A stretch of 64,000 nt of DNA, taken from NCBI GenBank assembly GCA_030760725.1, contig JASWHV010000016.1, positions 12,949,084 through 13,013,083 of the forward strand, in the 5' to 3' direction. The notes below the pieces were generated by a model, which saw nothing but the letters and a program-made list of their open reading frames with translations, was not told the DNA's origin and did no database searches. The translations under genes and the position numbers were made by a program. Shown one piece after another: positions 1 through 9,582 of the stretch (positions are counted from its first letter, which is position 1; each line of letters opens with the position of its first letter). This DNA comes from Neostapfia colusana (taxonomy: Eukaryota; Streptophyta; Magnoliopsida; Poales; Poaceae).

Positions 1-377
1 GCCGTCGTCAATAAGCCATAAGTATTGACGACGGCCAGGTATCAGAAACCGTCGTCAATAAGCAATTGTTTTTGACGACGGCCTAGTGTAAACCGTCGTC
101 AATAAGCCATTGTTATTGACGACGGCCTAGTGTAAACCGTCGTCAATAAGCTAGCTGTCGTCAATAAGCTTATTGACGACAGCTAGATTTAGCTGTTGTC
201 AATAAATTTATTGACGACGGTTACCGTCGTCAATAAACTTATTGACGACTAATAATTGACGACAGCTGGAAACCGTCGTCTGTAAACATTTACCGTCGTC
301 AATAAGTTATTGACGACGGTAGTGTCCTTATTGACGACGGTTTCCAGCCGTCGTCTATAGTCCCGATTCCTGTAGTC
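1..377. mobile_element. CACTA-like transposon end: subterminal repeat array
   Basis: About ten copies of a short motif (CCGTCGTCAATAA and its reverse complement TTATTGACGACGG) are packed in head-to-head pairs, forming hairpin-like palindromes. Dense short inverted subterminal repeats are typical of plant CACTA (En/Spm) elements, where the element's transposase binds. The block stops at TGTAGTC (371-377). Read on the minus strand this is GACTACAGGAAT, close to a CACTA terminus (CACTACA...) but with G in place of the first C. Immediately right of it the sequence becomes the PF04195-type antisense gene of Tat-P, so the element probably inserted there. No transposase is visible; the body lies left of the window. 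A Foldback or other palindromic MITE is the alternative. Confidence 0.55.
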
Positions 378-1127
378 GACCCCCCCCCTGTCGCGTCTAA
401 GACCGGCGGAGGTGCTGGTGCCTCAGCAACCAGAGCGAGACACTGTCCTGAGGGAGCCAGGGGGCCAGCAGCTGCACCTACAGCGGCCCTTCCAGCCTCA
501 GGACCGGACTTCCGGGCTGGTGAAGGAGGGCGGACAGGTGCGGCTGCAGCCACCGCGGAGGGCGAACTCGCCGGCACAAAAGAAGCCCCCGCCGACTTGG
601 GGGCCATGGGAACCACCGCGGTTCCCAGATGTTGTGACGCGGAGCCTCCGCCAATTGGAGATGGCCAGGTAAGAGGCCCGCCCCCGGCAGCCGGTCGGTC
701 CCTGCAAGAAAAGAAAGCTCTCAGGCTAAGAGAGGGGACGAGAACGCTGCTCCTACAAGCCAGAAGGAGCAACACTTACTGGGCGACATGAGCGCTCCAA
801 CGGGCTTGTAGCCCCGGCCTCTGGGCCATAGTTGAACCGCCAGGACCTGCGGCTGGAACGGTCGTGGGCTGTGGCGTCTGGACCCCCGGCACACTCCCCG
901 GCGTCGCCCCACCAGCGTCCGTCCTAGAAGCCCCTCCGCCTGAGGAAGGATGACAAGACGCTTGGGGTTCTTCAGACTGCCGCTGTCCGGGAAGAGACCC
1001 GCTGGAGTTGGACACCCGGGGCCTCTTCGGGTCGCCACTCGATGGACCAGCGCCCCCGGGAGATGGGTGCAAGGATGCTCCGGCTCCCTGACTCGGCGCA
1101 GGCGGCGCCCTCGGATGAGACCGGGCG
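378..1127 (-). pseudogene. Tat-P antisense gene (PF04195-type), 3' part
   Basis: This is the downstream half of the gene that starts at 19122; TEK1 (1133-18029) separates the halves. With one copy of the duplication CGTTT removed, the frame continues exactly across the insertion (Lys-Arg-Ala-Arg). The segment encodes a Pro/Ser/Gly-rich linker containing GGDPKRPRV-like and APVRPPSPARK motifs, both also present in the Tat-Q copy (27900-28650). A 78-bp intron lies at 702-779. The reading frame is open up to the CACTA junction at 377, where it is cut, so the coiled-coil part seen in the Tat-Q copy is missing here. The gene runs opposite to its host element, whose 3' LTR (19618-20690) is in plus orientation. 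No function is established for the product. Confidence 0.7.
702..779 (-). other. Intron in Tat-P antisense gene
   Basis: On the minus strand the segment starts GTAAGTG and ends after a pyrimidine tract with TTGCAG. The same donor and acceptor occur at the homologous place in the Tat-Q copy (28364-28442, 79 bp). The two introns differ in length by one base, yet removal keeps the homologous frame open in both. That supports a real spliceosomal intron over chance. Confidence 0.75.
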
Positions 1128-1132
1128 CGTTT
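1128..1132. repeat. Target-site duplication, left copy (CGTTT)
   Basis: CGTTT abuts the TEK1 LTR terminus (TGTGGCGG on plus) and is repeated at 18030-18034 just beyond the far LTR terminus. This marks the TEK1 array as one insertion. Confidence 0.9.
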
Positions 1133-1285
1133 TGTGGCGGACCGGAATCCTCTCATCCAGGATCGCAGAGGGTGGTGCCGCGCGATGCGACACCCGACAG
1201 CACACGTCATAAGAACACATTATATTACATGGGAAAACAAACTGAATGTACAAAGTAGTACACTTCTCAGTTACAAACTAGGGTC

Positions 1286-1291
1286 TTTATT
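1286..1291 (-). promoter_or_regulatory. Poly(A) signal AATAAA in TEK1 LTR-A
   Basis: AATAAA on the minus strand lies about 100 bases after the stop of the exon-like segment 1390-1487 and about 150 bases before the LTR end. It is probably the retroelement polyadenylation signal, and it would also terminate any transcript contained within the LTR. Confidence 0.5.
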
Positions 1292-1389
1292 ACACAGCGG
1301 AAGTATCTTTTGTACAACTCACGCCCGCCTATCTAGCAAAAGTCGGTTGCCCAGCCCTAGGGCAACCCACACTAGCTGCACTCCTCAGC

Positions 1390-1487
1390 TCAGCGCGGCG
1401 TGTACGGCTCCCACTCAACCGTGGTCCCCGACGGAGGGTAACCCTCGCCGGTGGACTCGTACTCCGAGTCCTTGGGTGGCTCTTCAC
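1390..1487 (-). other. LTR micro-gene exon B (TEK1 LTR-A)
   Basis: A 98-bp exon-like segment preceded on the minus strand by a pyrimidine-rich acceptor (GTTTTTCAG). It encodes 31 residues ending VEWEPYTPR and a TGA stop. The frame joins in phase 1 to the segment at 2511-2588. The same 98-bp open segment occurs in LTR-B (11687-11784) and in a separate fragment of this family (20920-21017), ending EWEPYTPR in all three. The Z LTR has a counterpart ending VEWESCTPPC. No known protein family is recognised. Confidence 0.45.
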
Positions 1488-2510
1488 CTGAAAAACACTT
1501 AAGCAGCAACCGTGAGCATAAAGGCTCAGCAAGGCTTAACCGACTTACCTAAGCATGAAACTCTACATGAGGTGTACCATGACATAGGATAGAAATGTTG
1601 CAGCAAATGGACACGCCTACACGTTCATCCTTAGTTCATCTTTTAGCAACAAGTTAACGGTTCATAAAGCTGAAATTTAGTGAGCAATATTTGGTGGCAC
1701 ACATGTAGCAATTCAATTATATCATAACAGCAATATTGAATCATAACATTTCATTCATTAATCTACGTTACGATGCAATGAACAAGCGGTACTTGTCACC
1801 GCGAGGGACGGCGAATCGACTCGATATACACTTGCAGGGAAACCCAAAGAGCACGTCACGTACGCCCACCCGTGGAGCTGCACAGCACGCTCACTCGACG
1901 TCGTACGGGACAACCTTTCACCCAACAGCCCAAATGTCGAACCGGTCGCACCGAAACGAGCAGGAGGTTCCCCACACGGAGCATCTCTCTATGCCCGTTG
2001 GCAGATTTCCACCTTGCTGCCCTCAACCTACACCTATAAATCGGTGTGCTATGCCTCGATGCCCGGAGGTTTAGGCTACATCAGTTTATCGGGGCCCATA
2101 TATCCGATATGCCTTCGGTACGTTCAATACTTGTTCAGCAGGGCCGCACACGGATCGGTCCTCAATCGACACGGGCAGGGACACGCACACAAGACTCTCT
2201 CTTGCTGCGCCCTAGCCCCTGCCTATTCTCATTTTCATTACTAAAGTGATCTCACATCACTCAACCGAACCCGTGTGTCCCAAGCCTATCTCGCGAGTAG
2301 ATTCCAACTACTCGACTTGTACCGAAGCCCTATGAATCTTTAAGCATAGCCTTTCTACTCGAGGTCCTAAACACTACCTCACTCTTAGGAAAAATTCTGG
2401 TTATGCAAGTGGGGTTCCATCTATCCTATACCTAATGCACATACATACTTCATATAACACATGTAAACAAAATAAAACTTATAAAAATGTTAGTGCAAAC
2501 CAGGGCTTGC

Positions 2511-2588
2511 CTTGTTGCTGCTGGTCAGGAGTTAGTTCTTCGTCCGGAAGAAGGAAATCCAGCACTTCCGGGATCTCTTCTTCAATGG
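2511..2588 (-). other. LTR micro-gene exon A (TEK1 LTR-A)
   Basis: A 78-bp segment that follows an acceptor-like GTGTAG on the minus strand. It encodes an acidic peptide containing EVLDFLLPDEEL and ends QQQQ+G at AG|GCAAGC, the consensus of a GC-AG intron donor. Splicing 2510-1488 (1023 bp) would join it in frame to exon B. The Z LTR carries a clear relative (EEEPEVLDFVTPEEQL, then QEQQ+G) at the matching position. Confidence 0.45.
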
Positions 2589-4971
2589 CTACACGTTGAA
2601 TACAATACTACATGTAAATTTAAATGCAACGTGTAAACTTGAATACTTAACTGCTAATAACTCTAGCTAGCCCTCCCCTTCGGTTCTGAAATTTTTATGG
2701 TGGATGGGTAGGGTCCTAATCAGCATTGTGACCAAGTTTTATTTGAAACACAGTTCAATTGAACCTTGTACAAATAAAAGCCTATTTGGTCAATATTTGA
2801 GCCTCTAAGTAATTCCAGGGTTTTTCATGGCTCCCACCATTATTTTCTGGAAACTAAAATTTAGGATGGTTCTAATGGAGTTGGTTTCATGTCATTTGAA
2901 GAATTCTACAGAAAGTTATGCCCTAATTAAGATTTTGAGAAAATCTGAAAAATGTTTCTGTACATTTTTCTATTTTATCAGGGCAGTTCTCTTAATCACC
3001 CCATTAGGGTAACTAACTAAACTTGGATGAGTCTGAAAATTTTACTGGGAATCAGGGATTTTCTAGTGAACCTCTCAGCCAAATTTCAGAATTTTTCATA
3101 AGGTAGTTCTCCAGATAAAATTCCCAACAGTTTAAACTTTAGGGATTTAATTCTGGAAAACTATCCACTTTCATGAGCTGAAATTGGTATTGCTGGAAAG
3201 TACTCAGAATTCTGGGTTCAGCAAAATTTGGTTCATCGAATTTGGAGTTTCCTAGCCAAAGTTCTATTCATTTGAAGTTTGAACTGAAACTGGAAATTCC
3301 AAAAATGTTTAAATCCTGCAGGTGGGTCCACGCACACGTGTCGACCGCTGGAGCCGAGCCACACGGGGCCACAGACTCCTTCCCGCGTGGCCACACTGGA
3401 TCCTGGACCACAGAGAATCCCGCTCGCTACCTCCAGCCGCTGACGCGTGGGGCCTCCCCCCTTCTTCTTCCTCCGGCCACCCGCGCAATCCCACCGCCGA
3501 GCTCGCCGGAGCTCTCGCCGGAGAGGGGTTCCGGCCTTCGGAGCTTGCTGATTCTCGCCGCCTGTGCCTATCCCGGCCTGGGAAACACGGTGGTGCCCTC
3601 CCCGGAGCTTGACAACGGCCGGAACAGGGCTCCCGACGGCAACAGCGGCCGGGAGCTCACCGGCGACGTCAAACTCAGCATCCCCTGCACCTTTTTCGAT
3701 GCAGTTTGCTCAGGGAGCTCCGCTGACACCTGCTGGTCACGGACATGGACACCGATCCCCGTGAAAACGGCGGTAACTACGACCTCATCGGCGACCTAGG
3801 CCGGATATCGGCTGTGCTTCAGAAAACTTCAAAGAACCGTAAACCTAGCCCACGGTTCTTACTGGTTTTCGATCCTAGGTGGTTTGGCAGGGTGTAGATC
3901 GTGTGTTTAGCTCGGTACGCCCGGTGATAAGCCAATACTCGTGAATTTTGGGATTTTGGGGAGCTCGGCCTTAAGAACACCGAAGCGTTCCAGGAAGAAA
4001 TTCTCCCCCGACGGTGCATGAAATGCCAAACGGTAAGGACAGGCAGAACCAGCACCTTGTGGCGATCGTTTCTTGTGTTGAGCGTCGGGCACGAGGAAGC
4101 CTGTGCTGTCCGGCCGCCGGCGATCAGAGCGGCGACTCCGGGTGAGCTGCTTCGGATGTAGGCGAGTGGAACCGAGAGGATGGGGAGCAAATTCACGCTG
4201 ACAAGGGTGCGATCACGTGTTTTGTAGCCGGCGCCCTCACCCCCCGAGCAGGAGGTGGCGCGGTGGCCGCATTGGGACGGGGTCGACCCCGTGCGCTGTC
4301 GGCCGCAGGGTGTTCGACCGCGTGCCCGAGTCGGTTTGGTTCTCAGGGTGGCTGACCAGTGGGCCCTCTTCTCCCCTCTAATTCCTTCTCCCCCTTTCTG
4401 TTGTAAATATCCCAGCTACTGAACATTGAATGGGAGACTTAGCCCCCAAGTCTTGGTTTGAATTTGAGTTTTCAAATTCAAACTTTGTTTGGTTAAATTT
4501 GCTTCATGTTTAAACTGAAGTTCAAATTCAGTTGTGAATTATTGCAAATTTAGCTCCCGACAAGATAAACTCCAATAGGGATGAAAATTGGTGGGCTAAC
4601 TTAGAAAAATGTGCTGAGTTTGAATATGAAGCTAACTTTTGAATTTGGGTGATGAAAGTTGCTGCAATTTGAATTTACATTCAAATTGGCCTCTTTTTCA
4701 AATAACCCAAAAAGTGCCTCAAAAAGTGTTGGATTTCTATGAAACTTGGACTGAACCTTCCCAAGACTTTTCAAGTCCTAGGGTTGAGCTCAACCTCTCA
4801 AGTTCATGTGTAGAAACCCTACTTTGTGAAAGTGAAGGTTTCCCCCTCTAATTACCCTTTTCATGGAGGTTACTTGCTCTTCACCCTTTTTCCTAAGATA
4901 TCCACCATAAAAACTGTGGCGTAGTGAGGTGAAGCAAAATTTTTGCAAGTCCCTTTTCTTGGGCTTTTACA

Positions 4972-4984
4972 TCCCTCCCGCCTT
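4972..4984 (-). promoter_or_regulatory. Polypurine tract of TEK1, first internal region
   Basis: AAGGCGGGAGGGA on the minus strand directly precedes the LTR start TGTAAAAG. Such tracts prime plus-strand cDNA synthesis. The second internal region has the cleaner AAGGGGGGAGGGA at 15265-15277. Confidence 0.8.
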
Positions 4985-5097
4985 AAAAGAATCTCGTCCC
5001 GAGATTACAAAAGAAGAGATAGCGATGTAATAGGGACTTACCCGTGTTGAGAAGCCATGAACTCCGGGTAATTTGAGCGAAGGAACCCTTCGCTCTC

Positions 5098-8000
5098 CTA
5101 CGTCGCTTCCTCAGCGGTGTGGTTGCTCCAGAGGATCTTGTAGAACCACAACGTTCTACTACGCGTGGTTCGGGCTTTCTCATCAAGGATTTCCACCAGA
5201 TACACATCATATGTTAAATCCGGTTTCAGCTCGCTGATGTCTTCGGTAGGAACAGCAGCTGTATACTTCAAACATTTTCGCAGTTGCGACACATGGAAAA
5301 CATCATGGACACCAGCCAGGGATGCCGGTAGCTCCAATCGATACGCTGCTGGTCCATACTTCTCGGTGATAGCATAGGGTCCAATGAAACGGGGAGCGAG
5401 CTTCCCCTTCACACCGAACCGGTGCACGCCCTTCATCGGATACACGCGGAGGTACACGTGTTCACCGACGTCGAAGTGCAACGGTCTACGCCTCTTATCA
5501 GCGTAGCTCTTCTGCCGGGATTGAGCGGCCTTCAAATTGGCTTGAATTGTCTGAACGCGCTCTTCGGCGTCGTTCACCACATCAACCCCGAATGTGACAC
5601 TTTCACCGGACTCGCACCAGTTTAATGGGGTGCAGCATTTACGACCGTAGAGAGCTTCGTAGGGTGCCATCTTGATACTCGCCTGATAGCCGTTGTTGTA
5701 CGAGAATTCCGCCAATGGTAGGTGATCATCCCAGTTCCTACCATGGTGGATGGCACATGCTCTCAACATGTCTTCTAATACTTGGTTTACCCTCTCTGTT
5801 TGCCCATCTGTCTGAGGGTGATAGGCGGAGCTCCTGATCAACTTAGTACCCAATGCAGCGTGTAGCTGCTCCCAAAAGCGAGATACAAATAATGCACCTC
5901 GATCTGAGACGATGGTCTTGGGTACCCCGTATAGGCATAGAATCTTCGCTATGTACAGCTCTGCATATTTGCCGGCATTGTAACGTGTATTCACCGGGAT
6001 GAAGTGAGCCGTCTTGGTTAACCGATCAACGATTACCCATATGGAATCATGCTTGTTGGATGTTAGGGGTAATCCCAAAATGAAATCCATGCTAACATCT
6101 TCCCATTTCCATGCCGGGATCTTCAGGGGTTGCAACAGCCCTGATTTCTTCATGTGATCAGCTTTCACTCGTCTACACGTATCACACTCGGATACGTACT
6201 TCGCTACCTCCCGCTTCATCCGTGTCCACGAAAATTTCTTTTTCAAATCTTGGTACATCTTTTTGCTGCCCGGATGAATGGAGTATTTAGACAAGTGAGC
6301 TTCATCGAGGATCTTTTTCCTCAACTCCATATCTCGGGGTACGACTATGCGGTCATTAAACCATAACATCCCCTCATCATCCTTCCGGAAACACTTGACC
6401 TCTCCATTGTCTATCCGTCTCCGGAGATGTTCCATGCCTTTATCCGTATTCTGAGCTGCAATGATGTCCTCCCTAATAGTAGGGATGAGGGCAAGGTTGT
6501 ACAGCGATCCATAAGGAACCAAGTATAAACTTGGCTCTTCCTCCTCCACAGGTGTAATGGTGAGGTGATGGACATGTGATTTCCGACTCAGCGCGTCGGC
6601 AACCACATTCGCCTTGCCGGGGTGGTAGTGGATCTCAATTTCATAGTCTTTGATTAATTCTAGCCACCTCCTTTGCCTCATGTTCAACTCCTTCTGGGTG
6701 AAAATGTATTTCAAGCTCTTGTGGTCGGTGTAGAGATGCACCAGATTCCCCAGGAGATAGTGCCTCCACATTTTCAGCGCCAAAACCACTGCAGCAAGCT
6801 CAAGGTCATGAGTGGGATAATGCTGCTCATGGTTCCGAAGTTGGCGTGAGCCATATGCGACCACACGTCCTTCCTGCATCAACACGCAGCCTAGCCCGAT
6901 ACCGGACGTGTCACAATACACGGCCAAGGGCTTTGTTGTATCCGGCTGAGCTAATACCGGGGCTGTTGTGAGATGCTTCACCAATGCTTGGAACGCTCCT
7001 TCACACGCCGTGTTCCAAACATACTTCGTCCCTTTCTTCAGCAATTCTGTCATCGGCTTAGCGAGCTTGGAGAAGCTTGGAATGAATCTCCTATAGTACC
7101 CCGCTAACCCGAGGAAGCTTCTGACTTCATGAACTGAAGTGGGAGCTTTCCATTTCAGCACTTGCTCTATTTTGCTTGGGTCAACCGCAATGCCTTCTGC
7201 TGAGATGATATGTCCCAAGAATGGCACTTTGCTGATCCAAAACTCGCATTTACTGAACTTGGCGTAAAGCTTGTGGTCTCGCAATCGTTGAAGAACGATC
7301 CGCAAGTGTTCGGCATGTTTGGCTTCTGTCTTGGAATAAACCAAGATATCATCGATGAACACTACCACAAACTTGTCCAGCTCCGGCATGAACACCGAGT
7401 TCATGAGATACATGAAATGGGCTGGAGCATTTGTGAGACCAAATGACATGACGAGATATTCATATAACCCATATCTCGTCGAGAAGGCTGTCTTCGGGAT
7501 ATCCTCTGCCCGGATCATGATCTGGTGATATCCAGAGCGAAGGTCCATATTTAAGAACACACTTGCCCCCACAAGTTGATCAAACAAAATGTCAATACGG
7601 GGCAGTGGGTACTTATTCTTGATGGTGACGGCGTTGAGCGGCCGGTAATCCACACACAGCCTCAAGGTTTCATCTTTCTTCTTCACAAACAGCGCCGAGC
7701 ATCCCCAAGGCGAGGAACTCGGCCTAATGAAACCCTTGCTCAACAGATCATTGAGCTGTTCTTTCAGTTCAGCCAGCTCATTTGGAGCCATTTTGTATGG
7801 TCTCCGTGATATGGGCGTAGTCCCGGGTGCAAGTTCAATCTTGAACTCGACATCCCGCTCAGGTGGCATGCCCAGAAGATCATCCGGGAACACGTCAGGA
7901 TACTCCCGTACTACGGGGATGTCCTCTAACTTGAGAGCTTCAGCGTTATTAATTGCTAAAACTTCCCGGACTGGCGTGTCCAACACCATGGAATGCGGAC

Positions 8001-9582
8001 GGTGGAATGGAGAATTTAAGTGAACCGTCCGTGTCCGAGTCTCTAGGACAGCGCCATGGTATTGTAGCCATGACATCCCTAAGATTGCATCAATCTTTTG
8101 GCCCATAAGGATTATCAAGGTGGTGTGATATAGTTTCCCACCTAAGCACAGAGGTGCCTTTGGAATCATCATATTAGCTGAAATCTTCCCTCCCGGTGAG
8201 CAGATCATATAAGTGCAGTCGGTTGGGAAGACTTGCAATTGATGTTTAGCCACATAGGATGCACTTATAAAGCTGTGCGTTGCACCAGAATCAAATAATA
8301 TGACGACGGCTTGACTGTTCAGAGTAAACGTACCCGCCAGCACGTTGTCTCCCTCTGGGGCATCCTCCTTGTCGAGGTTGCGGACACCCCCAGTCCGCTG
8401 ACCAACCTTCTTGACTGGAGGTCGGCCTCGAGCACCGCCCTGGAACTGGGCTTGCCCGCTGCTCTGCTGCCCCTGGGGACAGTCCTTCGCGAAGTGGCCC
8501 GCCTGGCCACACGTGAAGCAGGTGAAACGGGGCGGTCCCCTGCTGATCGGTGGACGGAATCCCGGGGCGTGTTGTGGCGGTGGAAACGCCCGGGGTACCG
8601 TCTGCTGCTGCTGCTGCTGTCTTGGTGGTGGCATCGGCGGACGGAACAGGGGTGCTTGGAACGAACGTCCCCCGAACTGTTGAGGTCGCGCCGGTGGACG
8701 CCACTGCTGCCCAGATGGTGTCCGATACACCATACGGTACTTCAGAGGCGCGCCACCACCGCTGCTAGGTGGAGCGCTGCGCTTCCTCTGCTCAGCTGCC
8801 AACTCCCGCTGAGCATCCTCTTGCATGATCGCGGCATTGACTAAGTCGTTGAATGTGCCGCGATTCCACTGAACGAGGTGCATCTTCATTTCGGGGTGTA
8901 ACCCCCGATAGAAATGCTCTCTCTTCTTCTCCTCCGTGGAGATGTAGTCTGACGCATATTGCGCCAGATGGTTGAAGGCACGGGAGTAGTCGTGGGCACT
9001 CCTCCCGCCCTGCTTCAGCTCCAAGAATTCTTGGAACTTCCTCTTCATGATTCCGGGAGGAATGTGATAGGCGCGGAACGCCTCCCGGAACTCTTGCCAT
9101 TCCACGGCATGGCCATCCGGACGTGAGGCGACATAGTTCGCCCACCACGCACCAGCGGCACCGTGGAGCTGCAGTGCTGCGAACAGAGTCTTCTGCCGCT
9201 CCGTACATTGGAGCAGCCCAAACTTGGACTCGATGGTCCGCAGCCAGTTGTCCACCTCCAGTGGTTCTTCGGCTTCGGTGAACACTGGAGGGTGCGTACT
9301 CATGAAATCCGAGTACGACACTTCACGTGGCTCACGAGGCCCTCGCTCTTGACGCCCCCCCCCCCCCCCCCCCGCCTTGGACGTATTCTGCACGATCGTG
9401 CGGAGCAGGTCGGTCTGCTCCTCACGACCTCCCACCAATGCCGCTATCACATCCGCTAGAGTAAGCGGAGGCGGCGGTGGTGGCTGCTGCTGCGGGGTGC
9501 TGTCGTAGGCCGGTGGCTGGGAGTCATCGCCTCCCCCTTGGCTAGAGCCACCTACCTCGTGCGTGGTCCTTGTGCGAACCAT
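5098..9582 (-). CDS. TEK1 gag-pol polyprotein, nearly intact
   Basis: One uninterrupted 1494-codon frame. It starts at the ATG at 9582 (protein start MVRTRTT), directly after an acceptor-like TTGCAG. Domains in order: gag; a CCHC zinc knuckle (CFTCGQAGHFAKDC, about residue 355); an aspartic protease (FDSGATHSFIS, Asp near 431); a reverse transcriptase with catalytic FIDDILVYS near 744; an RNase H (YTDHKSLKY near 951); an integrase with HHCC zinc finger near 1130 and DDE residues in VDRLTKT, SDRG and TDGQTERVN; and the start of a chromodomain-like tail (FHVSQLRKC onward). The frame ends at TAG (5098-5100) where related proteins have Trp (...EEATWE...). After that stop, 19 further sense codons resembling the usual C-terminus run to a TAA. 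The partial copy at 15391 has the same TAG. In one integrase zinc-finger position it has SWTR where the second copy has WWTR. Confidence 0.92.
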   Translation of the reverse strand: MVRTRTTHEVGGSSQGGGDDSQPPAYDSTPQQQPPPPPPLTLADVIAALVGGREEQTDLLRTIVQNTSKAGGGGGGRQERGPREPREVSYSDFMSTHPPVFTEAEEPLEVDNWLRTIESKFGLLQCTERQKTLFAALQLHGAAGAWWANYVASRPDGHAVEWQEFREAFRAYHIPPGIMKRKFQEFLELKQGGRSAHDYSRAFNHLAQYASDYISTEEKKREHFYRGLHPEMKMHLVQWNRGTFNDLVNAAIMQEDAQRELAAEQRKRSAPPSSGGGAPLKYRMVYRTPSGQQWRPPARPQQFGGRSFQAPLFRPPMPPPRQQQQQQTVPRAFPPPQHAPGFRPPISRGPPRFTCFTCGQAGHFAKDCPQGQQSSGQAQFQGGARGRPPVKKVGQRTGGVRNLDKEDAPEGDNVLAGTFTLNSQAVVILFDSGATHSFISASYVAKHQLQVFPTDCTYMICSPGGKISANMMIPKAPLCLGGKLYHTTLIILMGQKIDAILGMSWLQYHGAVLETRTRTVHLNSPFHRPHSMVLDTPVREVLAINNAEALKLEDIPVVREYPDVFPDDLLGMPPERDVEFKIELAPGTTPISRRPYKMAPNELAELKEQLNDLLSKGFIRPSSSPWGCSALFVKKKDETLRLCVDYRPLNAVTIKNKYPLPRIDILFDQLVGASVFLNMDLRSGYHQIMIRAEDIPKTAFSTRYGLYEYLVMSFGLTNAPAHFMYLMNSVFMPELDKFVVVFIDDILVYSKTEAKHAEHLRIVLQRLRDHKLYAKFSKCEFWISKVPFLGHIISAEGIAVDPSKIEQVLKWKAPTSVHEVRSFLGLAGYYRRFIPSFSKLAKPMTELLKKGTKYVWNTACEGAFQALVKHLTTAPVLAQPDTTKPLAVYCDTSGIGLGCVLMQEGRVVAYGSRQLRNHEQHYPTHDLELAAVVLALKMWRHYLLGNLVHLYTDHKSLKYIFTQKELNMRQRRWLELIKDYEIEIHYHPGKANVVADALSRKSHVHHLTITPVEEEEPSLYLVPYGSLYNLALIPTIREDIIAAQNTDKGMEHLRRRIDNGEVKCFRKDDEGMLWFNDRIVVPRDMELRKKILDEAHLSKYSIHPGSKKMYQDLKKKFSWTRMKREVAKYVSECDTCRRVKADHMKKSGLLQPLKIPAWKWEDVSMDFILGLPLTSNKHDSIWVIVDRLTKTAHFIPVNTRYNAGKYAELYIAKILCLYGVPKTIVSDRGALFVSRFWEQLHAALGTKLIRSSAYHPQTDGQTERVNQVLEDMLRACAIHHGRNWDDHLPLAEFSYNNGYQASIKMAPYEALYGRKCCTPLNWCESGESVTFGVDVVNDAEERVQTIQANLKAAQSRQKSYADKRRRPLHFDVGEHVYLRVYPMKGVHRFGVKGKLAPRFIGPYAITEKYGPAAYRLELPASLAGVHDVFHVSQLRKCLKYTAAVPTEDISELKPDLTYDVYLVEILDEKARTTRSRTLWFYKILWSNHTAEEAT
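9355..9374. repeat. Run of 20 C within TEK1 gag
   Basis: Exactly twenty consecutive C on plus. On the minus strand this encodes part of a poly-Gly stretch in gag and keeps the frame open. A homopolymer of identical length occurs at 56245-56264 in an unrelated element. Its length may be an assembly or sequencing artefact. Confidence 0.9.

Larger units (their letters stand above)
1133..4971 (-). repeat. TEK1 LTR-A (3' LTR)
   Basis: This 3839-bp LTR begins (minus strand) with TGTAAAAGCCC right after the polypurine tract and ends in CCGCCACA next to the target duplication. It aligns end to end with LTR-B (11430-15264) with scattered substitutions and small indels. It has a GC-rich block at 3330-4370 flanked by AT-rich sequence, two exon-like segments (2511-2588 and 1390-1487), and an AATAAA at 1286-1291. 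Long frames in the GC-rich block are not conserved in position with the Z LTR, so I do not call them genes. Confidence 0.9.

Noticed and set aside
1..360. CRISPR-like array
   Set aside because: The short repeats alternate in orientation with no regular unique spacers, and the surroundings are a plant genome.
3242..4196. Frames of 120-185 codons on both strands in the GC-rich block of the TEK1 LTRs
   Set aside because: High GC keeps several overlapping frames open on both strands. Positions and peptides are not matched in the Z LTR, and small indels between LTR-A and LTR-B shift them.
8291..8844. 137- and 177-codon frames overlapping TEK1 gag
   Set aside because: Shadows of the gag reading frame; the zinc knuckle and protease are in the main frame.
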